Part shown: positions 7,079-15,739 of the stretch, piece after piece
How the letters are laid out: each line of letters opens with the position of its first letter
Numbering within the stretch: the first letter of the stretch is position 1
Assembly (NCBI GenBank): GCA_049965615.1
Contig: JBMFWD010000009.1
Location: 1-64,000 of the forward strand
Source of the DNA: Acidobacterium sp049965615
GTDB taxonomy: Bacteria > Acidobacteriota > Terriglobia > Terriglobales > Acidobacteriaceae
Length of the DNA stretch: 64,000 bases
Reading direction: 5' to 3'
The notes under the pieces: model-generated
Database searches by the model: none
Seen by the model: the letters and a program-made list of their open reading frames with translations, nothing else
Told to the model about the DNA's origin: nothing
Translations under genes and position numbers: made by a program

Positions 7079-7623
7079 TGCGTCGGAGTCTCTGGATTGC
7101 TTCCGGAGTAGCGGTGGTGGTGGTGATGGCGGGTCTGCTGGTGTACGGCAGCTATATTTCCGCACAGTACCAGATGGAGGCGCTGCAGACGGCAGCGCAT
7201 GAGCAGTGGATGCAACTGGATGGGGCGCTGCGGCGGTGGGCGGCGTCGACTCCGCAGGTGGAAGCGGCGGTGGCCCCGGCTGCGAAGTCGAATCCGATGG
7301 CGCTGGATGCGCTGGCGAGCGCTCGAAAGACGCTGGCACAGGCTCGTGATCCTGAGGCTGTGGCAGAAGCGAGCCGTGCGCTGGAGGAAGCGTTGAGCGC
7401 GGTGATGGCGATGGGGATGAGCGACGCGCAGGTGAAGAGCGACGCTAAGTTTGAGGCTGTGCGTGAGCGACTCCGAAGGATGGACAGGCAGATTGAGCAG
7501 GACCGGCAGCGGTACAACGATAGCCTGCGGAATTACGATTTGTTTGTGGGTGAGTTTCCGAACGGCCTCTGGGCCAAAGTTGCCGGATTTGAGCCGGATC
7601 GGCGATTTTTTCCAAACTTTTGA
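7075..7623 (+). CDS. LemA family protein
   Basis: Protein of 182 residues with one N-terminal membrane helix (about 7-27) and a long helical periplasmic domain. The C-terminal signature matches LemA: RYNDSLRNYDLFVGEFPNGLWAKVAGFEP. It starts with ATGATG at 7075 overlapping the stop of the TPM gene, so both are probably made together. LemA function in bacteria is poorly defined; the pairing with TPM is widespread. Confidence 0.82.
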   Translation: MMRRSLWIASGVAVVVVMAGLLVYGSYISAQYQMEALQTAAHEQWMQLDGALRRWAASTPQVEAAVAPAAKSNPMALDALASARKTLAQARDPEAVAEASRALEEALSAVMAMGMSDAQVKSDAKFEAVRERLRRMDRQIEQDRQRYNDSLRNYDLFVGEFPNGLWAKVAGFEPDRRFFPNF

Positions 7624-7683
7624 GACTCAGGCCGGATTGCGGAAGAGCAGCGCACGAGGGGCGCGCTCTAGTAAGCTAAATGC

Positions 7684-9012
7684 ATGCTTGATTTAGCTTT
7701 TGTTCGCGCCAACCTGGAGGTGGTGGAAGCCAAACTGCGTGCTCGCGGCGGAAATGCCGTGGATGTGCTGGCGGATTTTCGCTCGATTGACCAGGAACGG
7801 CGGGAACGGATTACCGAATCCGAAGGCCTGAAGGCGACACGCAAGAAACTGAGTGATGAAATCGCGCGTTTGCGGCGCGAGGGTCAGGACGCCTCGGCGC
7901 AGATGGAAGAGACGAAGCGGCTGAAGGCGCGGATTGATGAGCTGGACAGCGCATCGACCGAAGACCTGCTGCGCGAGCGGATGGCGCGGGTTCCGAATTT
8001 GCCGTATGACGATGTGCCGGTGGGAGCGAGCGCGGACGATAACGTGGAAGTGAAGCGTTGGGGTCAGCCGAAGGAGTTTGGTTTTGCTCCGAAGCCGCAC
8101 TGGGAGATTGGCGAGCAGCTGGGGATTCTGGACCTGGGGCGCGCGGCGAAGATTTCGGGCGCGCGATTTGCGGTTTACTGGGGTGCGGGCGCGCGACTGG
8201 AGCGAGCGCTGGCACAGTTCATGCTGGACATGCACACGCGCGAGCATGGCTACACGGAGGTGCTGCCGCCGTTCATGGTGAACAGCCGGTCACTGTTTGG
8301 GACGGGGCAGTTGCCGAAGTTTGCGGAGGATTTGTTCCGGTGCGAGGACGGCGAGGCTTACCAGGCGGATGAGTACCGGGAGAACGACCACTGGCTGATT
8401 CCGACGGCCGAGGTGCCGGTGACGAATCTGTTTGCCAACGAGACGCTGGAGGAGAGCCAGTTGACGACGTCGCTGGTGGCGCATACGCCGTGCTTCCGGT
8501 CTGAGGCGGGATCATATGGCAAGGACGTGCGGGGCATCATTCGGCAGCACCAGTTCCAGAAGGTGGAGCTGGTGAAGTTTGCCCGGCCGGAAGACAGCGC
8601 GGAGGAGCACGAGGCGCTGACTCGCAATGCAGAGACCGTGCTGGAGCGGCTGGAGCTGCCTTACCGCCGGATGCTGCTTTGCACGGGCGATATGGGTTTT
8701 GGTTCGGCCAAGACGTATGACCTGGAAGTGTGGCTGCCGGGGCAGCAGCTTTACCGGGAGATTTCTTCGTGCTCGAATTACGACGCTTTTCAGGCGCGGC
8801 GAGCCGGGATTCGCTATCGGCCGAAGGGACAGTCGAAGTCGGCTTTTGTGCACACGCTGAATGGCAGCGGGCTGGCGGTTGGGCGGACGTGGCTGGCGAT
8901 TCTGGAGAATTATCAGCAGGCGGATGGATCGGTGCGGGTACCGGATGCGCTGATTCCTTACATGGGAACGGATGTGATTGAACCGCGGAACGCGGCACAA
9001 GGAGTGAAATAA
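7684..9012 (+). CDS. serS: Seryl-tRNA synthetase
   Basis: Class II synthetase of 442 residues that charges tRNA-Ser (and tRNA-Sec) with serine. The N-terminal long coiled-coil tRNA-binding arm is about residues 1-105; the catalytic core follows with motif 2 in CFRSEAGSYGKDVRGI and motif 3 in GSGLAVGRTWLAILEN (about 393-408). Length is normal for bacteria. It starts at ATG 7684 and is followed after one base by a small envelope protein gene. No T-box or other leader was recognised. Confidence 0.95.
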   Translation: MLDLAFVRANLEVVEAKLRARGGNAVDVLADFRSIDQERRERITESEGLKATRKKLSDEIARLRREGQDASAQMEETKRLKARIDELDSASTEDLLRERMARVPNLPYDDVPVGASADDNVEVKRWGQPKEFGFAPKPHWEIGEQLGILDLGRAAKISGARFAVYWGAGARLERALAQFMLDMHTREHGYTEVLPPFMVNSRSLFGTGQLPKFAEDLFRCEDGEAYQADEYRENDHWLIPTAEVPVTNLFANETLEESQLTTSLVAHTPCFRSEAGSYGKDVRGIIRQHQFQKVELVKFARPEDSAEEHEALTRNAETVLERLELPYRRMLLCTGDMGFGSAKTYDLEVWLPGQQLYREISSCSNYDAFQARRAGIRYRPKGQSKSAFVHTLNGSGLAVGRTWLAILENYQQADGSVRVPDALIPYMGTDVIEPRNAAQGVK

Positions 9013-9013
9013 C

Positions 9014-9382
9014 GTGGGACTGGGACGCACCCTGAAGAGCTACGTGTTCTGGACGTATGATCGCGGCAGCATTCCGTACGACATTATGGTGACGCTCATT
9101 CTTGCGTTCATCTTTGTGACTCCTCATTTGTGGCACTACGGGGATCAGCCTCAGCTTCCGCAGCAGACACGGCGGAGCATTGTGGTGCATACGGAGTCGG
9201 ACGGCTCGCTGGTTTTCGATATTCCCGCATCGCGGGTGGTGGCAGGCCCATCCAATTCGATACAGCCGCAACTGGCTCAGGCCGTGCGGGAGATTTCAGG
9301 TCCCGTGACGGTGGATCGGGTTGAGACTGTGAAGGATTCGACCGGGCACTTGACCGGATACAGGGTGTGGGCTCATCACTGA
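9014..9382 (+). CDS. Conserved-looking single-pass membrane protein, unknown function
   Basis: Unrecognised 122-residue protein. Residues 1-22 are cytoplasmic-like, a hydrophobic helix spans about 22-40 (IMVTLILAFIFVTPHLW), and a soluble, probably periplasmic domain of about 80 residues follows. The GTG start at 9014 has a strong Shine-Dalgarno (aaggag) inside the end of serS. The next gene, 22 bp on, encodes a LolA-like protein, so the two may work together at the envelope. No motif allows a functional call. Confidence 0.6.
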   Translation: MGLGRTLKSYVFWTYDRGSIPYDIMVTLILAFIFVTPHLWHYGDQPQLPQQTRRSIVVHTESDGSLVFDIPASRVVAGPSNSIQPQLAQAVREISGPVTVDRVETVKDSTGHLTGYRVWAHH

Positions 9383-9404
9383 GCCGCCACGGAGATTGGA
9401 CTGG

Positions 9405-10109
9405 ATGAAGAAACTTTGGATGGTTTTCCTGATGGCCGTGTGCATGGCGGCTCCTGCTTCGCTGATGGCGCAGAACGGGAATAATGTGCAACTGGACAAG
9501 GTGCTGGACCAGATGAACGTGGCTTCGTCGCATTTTCGGAGTGCGGCGGCCAACTTCAGCGCGGACAATTACACGGCGGTGGTGCAGCAGCACGAGGTGC
9601 AGGGGGGGACGATTGCGTTTCGCCGGGTGCGATCGAGTGCGGAGATGAAGCTGCACATTACGAGCGACGGCGGCCAGGCGACGAGCCGGGAGTTGCTCTA
9701 CAAGGACGGCGTGCTGGATTACTACGAGCCGAATTTGAAGCAGGAGACGATTTACTCGGCGGGCAAGAATCGCCAGACGTATGAGAGCTTTTTGACGATT
9801 GGTTTTGGCGGCAGCGGGCGGGAGCTGGTGAAGGACTGGCAGGTGACCTTTGAGGGCATGGAGACGCTGGACGGGGTGAGGGTGGCCAAGCTGAACCTGG
9901 TGTCCAAGAGCCAGAGCGTTCGCGACAATTTCAGCCACATCCTGGTGTGGATTGATCCCATTCGATCGATTGCTTACAAGCAGGAATTCTTTATGTCATC
10001 GGGTGATACGAGGACGGTGACTTACTCTGATATTCGCTACAACACGCCGCTTCCGGAATCGGCCTTCCGGATTAAAGTTGCGCCTGGGACGAAGCGGATA
10101 GTGAAGTAG
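9405..10109 (+). CDS. LolA-like outer-membrane lipoprotein-sorting protein
   Basis: Secreted protein of 234 residues. Signal peptide is residues 1-23 (MKKLWMVFLMAVCMAAPASLMAQ). The rest resembles the LolA/LolB half-barrel fold: ANFSADNYTAVVQ near the N-terminus, then repeated beta-rich segments (RELLYKDGVLDYYEP, TFEGMETLDGVRVAKLNL, VTYSDIRYNTPLPESAFRI). ATG 9405 is preferred over TTG 9396. LolA-like proteins carry lipoproteins or other lipids through the periplasm; the cargo here is unknown. Its end overlaps the convergent GT39 gene by 38 bp. Confidence 0.7.
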   Translation: MKKLWMVFLMAVCMAAPASLMAQNGNNVQLDKVLDQMNVASSHFRSAAANFSADNYTAVVQQHEVQGGTIAFRRVRSSAEMKLHITSDGGQATSRELLYKDGVLDYYEPNLKQETIYSAGKNRQTYESFLTIGFGGSGRELVKDWQVTFEGMETLDGVRVAKLNLVSKSQSVRDNFSHILVWIDPIRSIAYKQEFFMSSGDTRTVTYSDIRYNTPLPESAFRIKVAPGTKRIVK

Positions 10110-11478
10110 AGCGTCCGCCAAAGGCTATTCCCGCCAGAGCCAGAATGAAGGGGAAGCATTCGATGGTGTAGCGGGTTTCCGGGGCTTCGATGGTGAGCAG
10201 CAATGCGCAGCGCAACAGGATGAACGCGACGAAGACCGCTGAGTATCGCGGGCATTTTTTGAGGCCGACTATGGCGGCGATCAAAAGGGCAAGATTGAGC
10301 GCAGCGTAGGCATAGGCGAAGAGCGTCTGACCGGGGTGCCTGCCGAATTGCCACCAGCGCAAAGCGATGGGCAGGGTGGCGGTGCGTGGCCGGAACCACA
10401 TGTCCGCCAGTCTCAGAAGAGGCAATCCAGATCGGTATTCCAAAGGGTGGGCGTGCAGCCGCTCGATGGCGAGTTGACCGAAGCGTGCGTCGATGGACGG
10501 CGTGAGCGTGAGGACCTGGTTGTAGTCGTGAATGAGCTGTCGGGTCTCCTCTTCTTGCCGGGGCGAGTCGAATGCTCGGCCGGGAAGGCTGCTGAAGGCA
10601 ATTGGTCCGGAATTAGACCTCCAATAGACCTCTGAGGTGCAGGTGAAATCGGCGCAGACGGTGGAGGTCCAGCGATTGAATCCGGGATTCGGGCTTTGGT
10701 CGACTTCGTTGGCATATCGGGTTGTGAGGGGCTGAAAGACATGAAAGGCGCGCCAGTTGCGGATGGTCCATGCGGAAAAGGGAACCGCTGTGAGAACCAT
10801 GCAGGCGGCCAGATGGCGCAGGGATGAGCGGGGCCCCAGAGACTTGCGTCCATATATGAAAATTGCAGGATAAAGCACAACGCCGATGAGGGCTCCGTCT
10901 GGGCGAAGCAGAGCTGCGGTGGTCGCGCTGAGTGCGAGCAGGGCCGTCCAGGGCCAGCGAGGCGATGCAGAGGATGTTGAGTCCAGAAGCCGCAAAAAAC
11001 AGTAGAACGCAGCGGTTGTGCAAAGGAGTTCGAGAGTCTCGGTGAGGATTGCGGCGGTATAAGCCGCGGTAAAGGGGCAGAGCACTGCGAGCCAGAGCGC
11101 CCACCACGCAGCGCGGTTGCCGCAGAGGCGGCGGGCAATGGCGGCGATGAGCAGGCAGGTGAAGAGATCGAGAACCACCTGCACGAGCATGATGGACAGA
11201 TAGCTGTTTTGGCCGAAGATTGCGAAGCAGAGTCCGAGGAAGAAGGGATATCCGGGCATGCGAATGATGGTGGGGTGCAGCGAACTCGCGATTCCGGAGT
11301 CAGGATTTGTCGAGAGGCCGTAAATGCCGTGGAAGAACCAGTTGCGGGCGATGTCAGAGTAGATGGGACCGTCCCCTGCATTGACCGGGAATTGCAGTAC
11401 GAACAAGATGCGGAGCAGGAAACCCGCGAGCAGAGCCAGGCCGATGATGGCTGCCGAGCGTGAGAATCTGATTCGCAT
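10072..11478 (-). CDS. ArnT/GT39-like membrane glycosyltransferase
   Basis: Polytopic membrane protein of 468 residues with about ten hydrophobic segments. The N-terminal loop after helix 1 carries an acidic motif (NAGDGPIYSDIARNW, about 33-47) in the position of the catalytic Asp of the PMT/ArnT superfamily, followed by the membrane-embedded RMPGYPFFLGL. Such enzymes move sugars from polyprenyl phosphate to lipid or protein acceptors outside the cytoplasmic membrane. ATG 11478 is chosen; a TTG at 11505 is also in frame. It is divergent from the 1170-residue GH18/deacetylase/GT2 gene with 69 bp between starts. Sugar and acceptor are unknown. Confidence 0.75.
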   Translation of the reverse strand: MRIRFSRSAAIIGLALLAGFLLRILFVLQFPVNAGDGPIYSDIARNWFFHGIYGLSTNPDSGIASSLHPTIIRMPGYPFFLGLCFAIFGQNSYLSIMLVQVVLDLFTCLLIAAIARRLCGNRAAWWALWLAVLCPFTAAYTAAILTETLELLCTTAAFYCFLRLLDSTSSASPRWPWTALLALSATTAALLRPDGALIGVVLYPAIFIYGRKSLGPRSSLRHLAACMVLTAVPFSAWTIRNWRAFHVFQPLTTRYANEVDQSPNPGFNRWTSTVCADFTCTSEVYWRSNSGPIAFSSLPGRAFDSPRQEEETRQLIHDYNQVLTLTPSIDARFGQLAIERLHAHPLEYRSGLPLLRLADMWFRPRTATLPIALRWWQFGRHPGQTLFAYAYAALNLALLIAAIVGLKKCPRYSAVFVAFILLRCALLLTIEAPETRYTIECFPFILALAGIAFGGRSTSLSASSQAQL

Positions 11479-11547
11479 GGAAGGAATGATACAGGCCAGG
11501 AGCAAAAGCCGAGTATAAGATAGGTAGGGCTAGCCCCTGAACACACC

Positions 11548-14500
11548 ATGAAACAGGTTTTTTACGATCCTCAGCGGAAACGATGGAAGCGCTTCCGTCG
11601 CGTGCTGGATATTTCCGCAGTTCTGCTGACGGTGGTTGTGATTGTGTTTGCTGTGAGCGCGTACCACAGCGCGGCTCTTCCTGAGCTGCTGTTGCCTACG
11701 CTCAAGCCGAAATACAAGGCCCTGCCTTCCAGGCAGCGGCAGGAAGATTTGCGGCGGGCGTTGCAGGCGAGGGATCGAGAGCGGCGCAGGCGCCTGAAGC
11801 GCAGAGCCTCCGACATAGTTCTTAATCAGAACCAGCCGATTCGGGCGGCCTTCTATGAGAACGATCAGGAAAGCTACTCCTCACTGAAGGCGCATATCCA
11901 TCAGATCGACTTGCTGTTTCCCGACTGGCTGCACGTAGTGAGTGCGAACGGGAACCTGATGGGCGTGACGAGTGAGTACCCGGTGCAGTTTTACAGGGTG
12001 GTCGACAAGTCGGGGATTCATCCGGTTGATCCGCAGATGAAAGTGGAGCACGTGATTGCGGCGGCGAAGGAAGGCACTGAAGTCTTTCCGATGCTGAACG
12101 ACTACAACGCGCAGCAGCAGGCGTGGGATGGCGACGCCGCTGGTCAAATGCTTCGGCAACGCGTCGCGCGCCACTGGCTGCACGTGCAACTGGACCGTTT
12201 TCTTGCCGCAAATCCTCATTACCATGGGATTTGTCTGGACCTTGAAGATCTTCCCGATGGCGACATGGGTCTTTATGCCGACTGGGTGGACGAGGTTTAC
12301 CGGGATCTGCACGCGAAGAATCTGCGAGTTTATGTGACGGTGGCGGTTGACACGCCGAGCAGCATTCTTCGGCGACTCGCGCGTGACAGCGACGGCATCA
12401 TCCTGATGGATTATGACGAGCACGAGATTGGGAGCGGGCCGGGACCGATTGCGGGCGAGAGCTGGTTTGAGAACAACCTGTCACGGGTGATCAGCATTGT
12501 GCCTCGTGACAAGATCATCTGCTCGATTGGGAATTACGGCTATAACTGGACTCTTCCACTGACCGGGAAGGGCAAGAAGCCGTCGAACCAGGTCATTTCT
12601 GCGACCGATTTATCAGTACAGGATGCGTGGCAACTGGCTGACGATGCCGGCGCGGATGTTCATCTGTACGGCGATGAGTTGAATCCCTACTTTGCCTACG
12701 ACGACGAGGATGCGAATGAGCGACACGTGGTGTGGTTCCTGGATGGCGTGACTGCGCTGAATGAGATGCGCGCGGCTCACGACATGGGGATTCGCACCTT
12801 TGCGCTATGGCGGCTTGGCATTGAGGACCCAACCCTGTGGAAGGTGTGGGATAACCCTTCGGCGCCGGATGCGCCTCAGGCGCTGGCGCAGGTACAGCCG
12901 GGCGCGGATGTAGACGTGGAAGGCGAAGGCGACATCATGCGGATTACCCAGACCCCGAGAGTGGGGCACCGGGATATCCAGATGTCATCGGACCAGTCCA
13001 CGATTATCGATGAACAGATGACGGTGTTGCCGCGCTCTTACGTGGTGCAGTACTACGGGTATCACCCGAAGGAAGTGGCGTTGAGCTTTGACGATGGGCC
13101 CGATCCGACGTGGACGCCGAAGATTTTGAAAGTGCTCAATGAGTATCACGTGAAGGGCACCTTCATGGTGATCGGCGAGGAGGCCGTGAACAATACCGGC
13201 TTGATCAAGCAGGAGTACCGGGATGGTATGGAGATTGGAAACCATACCTATACGCATCCGGATATCAGTTTGATTCCGCGCCGCGAAGTGGAGCTGCAGC
13301 TGAACCTGACGGAGCGGCTGTTTGCCGCCGAGCTGGGCGTTGATCCGCTTTATTTCCGTCCGCCGTACTCGATTGACCAGAATCCTGACACCAACGATGA
13401 AGCTGCGCCTGCCTATTTTGTGCAGAAGATGGGCTACATCATTGTTGGCGATCAAATTGACACGAACGACTGGAACGAGCATCCGCGCAAATCGCCGCAG
13501 GAGATCACGGACAGCGTTCTGAGCCAGTTGCAGCAGATGCAGACGACGCATTGGATGCGCGGCAGCATCATCCTGATGCATGACGGCGGAGGCAACCGGT
13601 CGGCGACCGTAGCGGCGCTGCCGTTGCTGATTACGACGCTGCGCGCCAAGGGCTACAAGTTTGTGCAGGTGTCAGACCTGATTGGGAAGACACGCGCGGA
13701 GGTGATGCCGCCGATCAAGCCGTCGCAACGGTGGCAGGCGCGGATTGATGCGATTGCGTTTTTCTTTATTGCGTTCTTCTATCGTTCGTTGATTGTGATC
13801 TTCTTTGTTGGCGACGCGCTGATGTGCGGGCGGCTGATTATCATCGGCATCTTTGCGTTGATTGACCGGATAAGGGTGCGCAAGATTCCGCCGGGCGTGT
13901 ACCAGCCGCGGGTTGCTGTGCTGATTCCTGCATACAACGAAGAGAAAGTGATCGTGCGCACGATTCGGTCGGTGTTGAATTCGGATTATCCGGATTTGCA
14001 TGTGGTTGTGGTGGATGACGGATCGACCGACCGGACGTACCAGGTGGCCTGCGAGGCTTATGGGCGCGAGATTGCCGAAGGCAAGCTGACGGTGTTGACG
14101 AAGCCGAATGCGGGCAAGGCGGAGGCGCTGAACTTTGGGTTGAAGCACATTGAGGAAGAGGTGTATGTGGGCATCGATGCAGACACGGTGATTGCCGTGG
14201 ATGCGGTGAGGATGCTGGTGCGGCACTTTGCCGATCCGAAGACAGGAGCGGTGGCCGGCAATGCCAAGGTTGGCAACCGCGTGAACCTGTGGACGCGCTG
14301 GCAGGCGCTTGAGTACATCACGGGCCAGAACTTTGAGCGGCGTGCGCTGGACTTGTTCAACGTGGTAACGGTAGTACCGGGAGCGATTGGCGCCTGGCGC
14401 ACGTCGGCGGTGCGGGCGGGCGGTTGTTATCCGGTGAACACAGTAGCCGAAGATGCGGACCTGACGATGAACCTGGTGGAGCAGGGCTTCAAGGTAATTT

Positions 14501-15060
14501 ATGAAGACCGCGCACTGGCATTCACCGAGGCTCCGATTAATGCGACAGGGTTGATGCGGCAGCGCTTCCGGTGGTCGTTTGGGACGTTGCAGGCGGTTTT
14601 CAAGCACCGGCAGGCATTCCGGACGAATCGAGCGATGGGCTTTTTCGCGCTGCCGAATATTGTGATTTTCCAGATACTGCTGCCGCTGGTTTCGCCTTTG
14701 ATTGATTTGCTGTTTCTGGCGAGTCTGATCCAGTTCCTTATCAACAAGCATTACCATCCGGAGACGGCGAGCGCGGCGAGCTTTGAGAAGCTGCTGGTGT
14801 ACTTCCTGGCGTTTATCGTGATCGATTTTGTGACGTCCGCGCTGGCGTTCAGCCTGGAGCGGAGGCATCCGGCAAGCAAGGGCGACGGGTGGCTGCTGTT
14901 CCACATCTGGCTGCAGCGGTTCAGCTACCGGCAGGTGTTTTCGGTAGTGCTGTTCCGTACGTTGAAGCGGGCCATCGATGGGCGGCCGTTCAACTGGGAC
15001 AAGCTGGAGCGCACTGCGAAGATGTCTCGACAGACGGAGAAGATTGCAGATGGGAGTTAG
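11548..15060 (+). CDS. Tripartite GH18-like / polysaccharide deacetylase / GT2 membrane protein
   Basis: Protein of 1170 residues. A basic cytoplasmic start and membrane helix (about 22-42) lead to a GH18-like domain (about 95-440) with GICLDLEDLP (about 227-236) in place of the DxxDxDxE core. A NodB/CE4 deacetylase domain follows (about 500-715): LSFDDGPDP (about 512-520), GNHTYTHPDI metal site and RPPYS. After membrane helices at about 730-775 comes a processive GT2 domain: LIPAYNEE (about 791), VVDDGSTDR (about 821), GIDADT (about 873), EDADLTMNLVEQG (about 969) and QRFRW (about 1003), then more helices. The parts parallel PgaB (deacetylase + hydrolase) and PgaC (synthase) of PNAG systems, joined in one chain. 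Role inferred: synthesis, deacetylation and trimming of an exported amino-sugar polymer. Confidence 0.85.
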   Translation: MKQVFYDPQRKRWKRFRRVLDISAVLLTVVVIVFAVSAYHSAALPELLLPTLKPKYKALPSRQRQEDLRRALQARDRERRRRLKRRASDIVLNQNQPIRAAFYENDQESYSSLKAHIHQIDLLFPDWLHVVSANGNLMGVTSEYPVQFYRVVDKSGIHPVDPQMKVEHVIAAAKEGTEVFPMLNDYNAQQQAWDGDAAGQMLRQRVARHWLHVQLDRFLAANPHYHGICLDLEDLPDGDMGLYADWVDEVYRDLHAKNLRVYVTVAVDTPSSILRRLARDSDGIILMDYDEHEIGSGPGPIAGESWFENNLSRVISIVPRDKIICSIGNYGYNWTLPLTGKGKKPSNQVISATDLSVQDAWQLADDAGADVHLYGDELNPYFAYDDEDANERHVVWFLDGVTALNEMRAAHDMGIRTFALWRLGIEDPTLWKVWDNPSAPDAPQALAQVQPGADVDVEGEGDIMRITQTPRVGHRDIQMSSDQSTIIDEQMTVLPRSYVVQYYGYHPKEVALSFDDGPDPTWTPKILKVLNEYHVKGTFMVIGEEAVNNTGLIKQEYRDGMEIGNHTYTHPDISLIPRREVELQLNLTERLFAAELGVDPLYFRPPYSIDQNPDTNDEAAPAYFVQKMGYIIVGDQIDTNDWNEHPRKSPQEITDSVLSQLQQMQTTHWMRGSIILMHDGGGNRSATVAALPLLITTLRAKGYKFVQVSDLIGKTRAEVMPPIKPSQRWQARIDAIAFFFIAFFYRSLIVIFFVGDALMCGRLIIIGIFALIDRIRVRKIPPGVYQPRVAVLIPAYNEEKVIVRTIRSVLNSDYPDLHVVVVDDGSTDRTYQVACEAYGREIAEGKLTVLTKPNAGKAEALNFGLKHIEEEVYVGIDADTVIAVDAVRMLVRHFADPKTGAVAGNAKVGNRVNLWTRWQALEYITGQNFERRALDLFNVVTVVPGAIGAWRTSAVRAGGCYPVNTVAEDADLTMNLVEQGFKVIYEDRALAFTEAPINATGLMRQRFRWSFGTLQAVFKHRQAFRTNRAMGFFALPNIVIFQILLPLVSPLIDLLFLASLIQFLINKHYHPETASAASFEKLLVYFLAFIVIDFVTSALAFSLERRHPASKGDGWLLFHIWLQRFSYRQVFSVVLFRTLKRAIDGRPFNWDKLERTAKMSRQTEKIADGS

Positions 15061-15080
15061 ATTTCCTGAGAAATTTTGCC

Positions 15081-15124
15081 GGTAATTTGGGGTAAATTCG
15101 GTAATCTGTAAATAGAGGTAATTC
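15081..15124 (+). repeat. Four GGTAA-type direct repeats
   Basis: ggtaattt (15081), ggtaaatt (15091), ggtaatct (15100) and ggtaattc (15117) share the core GGTAAnnT or GGTAAnnC with spacing 10, 9 and 17 bp, near multiples of a helical turn. They sit between the GT2-fusion stop codon and a strong terminator, upstream of the small ORF at 15198. Could be an operator array; unproven. Confidence 0.4.
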
Positions 15125-15130
15125 ACAGAA

Positions 15131-15159
15131 GGGCGCGGCCTGGGGGCTGCGCCCTTTTT
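15131..15159 (+). terminator. Strong intrinsic terminator
   Basis: gggcgcggcc (15131-15140) pairs with ggctgcgccc (15145-15154) with one G-T pair around the loop tggg, followed by ttttt. It ends the tripartite-protein transcript, or, if a promoter lies in 15061-15130, acts as an attenuator in the leader of the next ORF. Confidence 0.88.
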
Positions 15160-15197
15160 GCTTTGCCTCGAATCTCGAGATGAAACAAGAAGGATAC

Positions 15198-15587
15198 ATG
15201 GCGAATATTTTTGAGAAGATCGGCATTGGCATTGCGGATGTGGGCAAGTGGGTGGTGACAGCGGTGAAGGACATTGTGGGGATTGCGGTGAAGGTGGAAA
15301 AGGTGCTCTCGGCCGCGAAACCGCTGGAGAAGCCGTTTATCGACGGCCTGGTAACGGTGGTGGCTGATGTGGAGGCACTGCTGGCAGATGCGCAGGGTGC
15401 GGTATCTGCCGCAGGGATGAACTTTGCCGCCGACAGCAAGACCTATCAGGACTTCATCAAACTGGTGGATGACTTCAAGACGCTGGCTCCCGTTGTGGAA
15501 GAGGCGCTGGCGATACTTGAGGGAAAGACGGTGACTTCGGCTGCTGCGGCGAGTGCGTCGGGAGCGGTTGCCACTACGACAAATTAG
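15198..15587 (+). CDS. Small helical protein between two terminators, unknown function
   Basis: Unrecognised 129-residue protein. ATG 15198 has a good Shine-Dalgarno (agaagga); ATG 15180 would add six residues. The N-terminal two thirds are alternating Val/Ile/Ala/Lys helices (GKWVVTAVKDIVGIAVKVEK and following), compatible with amphipathic membrane or self-assembling helices, and the C-terminus is an Ala/Ser/Thr-rich tail. There is no signal peptide. It is isolated by strong terminators 38 bp upstream and 7 bp downstream, so it is a monocistronic unit. Amphipathic small proteins can be phage-derived, toxic or structural; nothing here decides. Confidence 0.55.
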   Translation: MANIFEKIGIGIADVGKWVVTAVKDIVGIAVKVEKVLSAAKPLEKPFIDGLVTVVADVEALLADAQGAVSAAGMNFAADSKTYQDFIKLVDDFKTLAPVVEEALAILEGKTVTSAAAASASGAVATTTN

Positions 15588-15594
15588 GGCTGAT

Positions 15595-15629
15595 GCTCCC
15601 GGCCAGTCCCGCGGCCGGGAGCTTTTTTT
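15595..15629 (+). terminator. Strong intrinsic terminator
   Basis: gctcccggcc (15595-15604) pairs perfectly with ggccgggagc (15613-15622), 8-nt loop, followed by seven T residues. It closes the small ORF at 15198. Confidence 0.92.
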
Positions 15630-15739
15630 ATTCCCGATGCAGCGCGTGTTGCCGTTGTTCGCATCTCACCAGTTAATCGGCCTGACTTTAACTGGGATGA
15701 GAGTTCTTTGATGCGTAGCGCACCCATGGGGGAAATTAC

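Noticed and set aside
13672..15126. 484-codon minus-strand frame opposite the GT2 domain
   Set aside because: Shadow of the plus-strand fusion protein; composition dominated by Arg, Gln, His.
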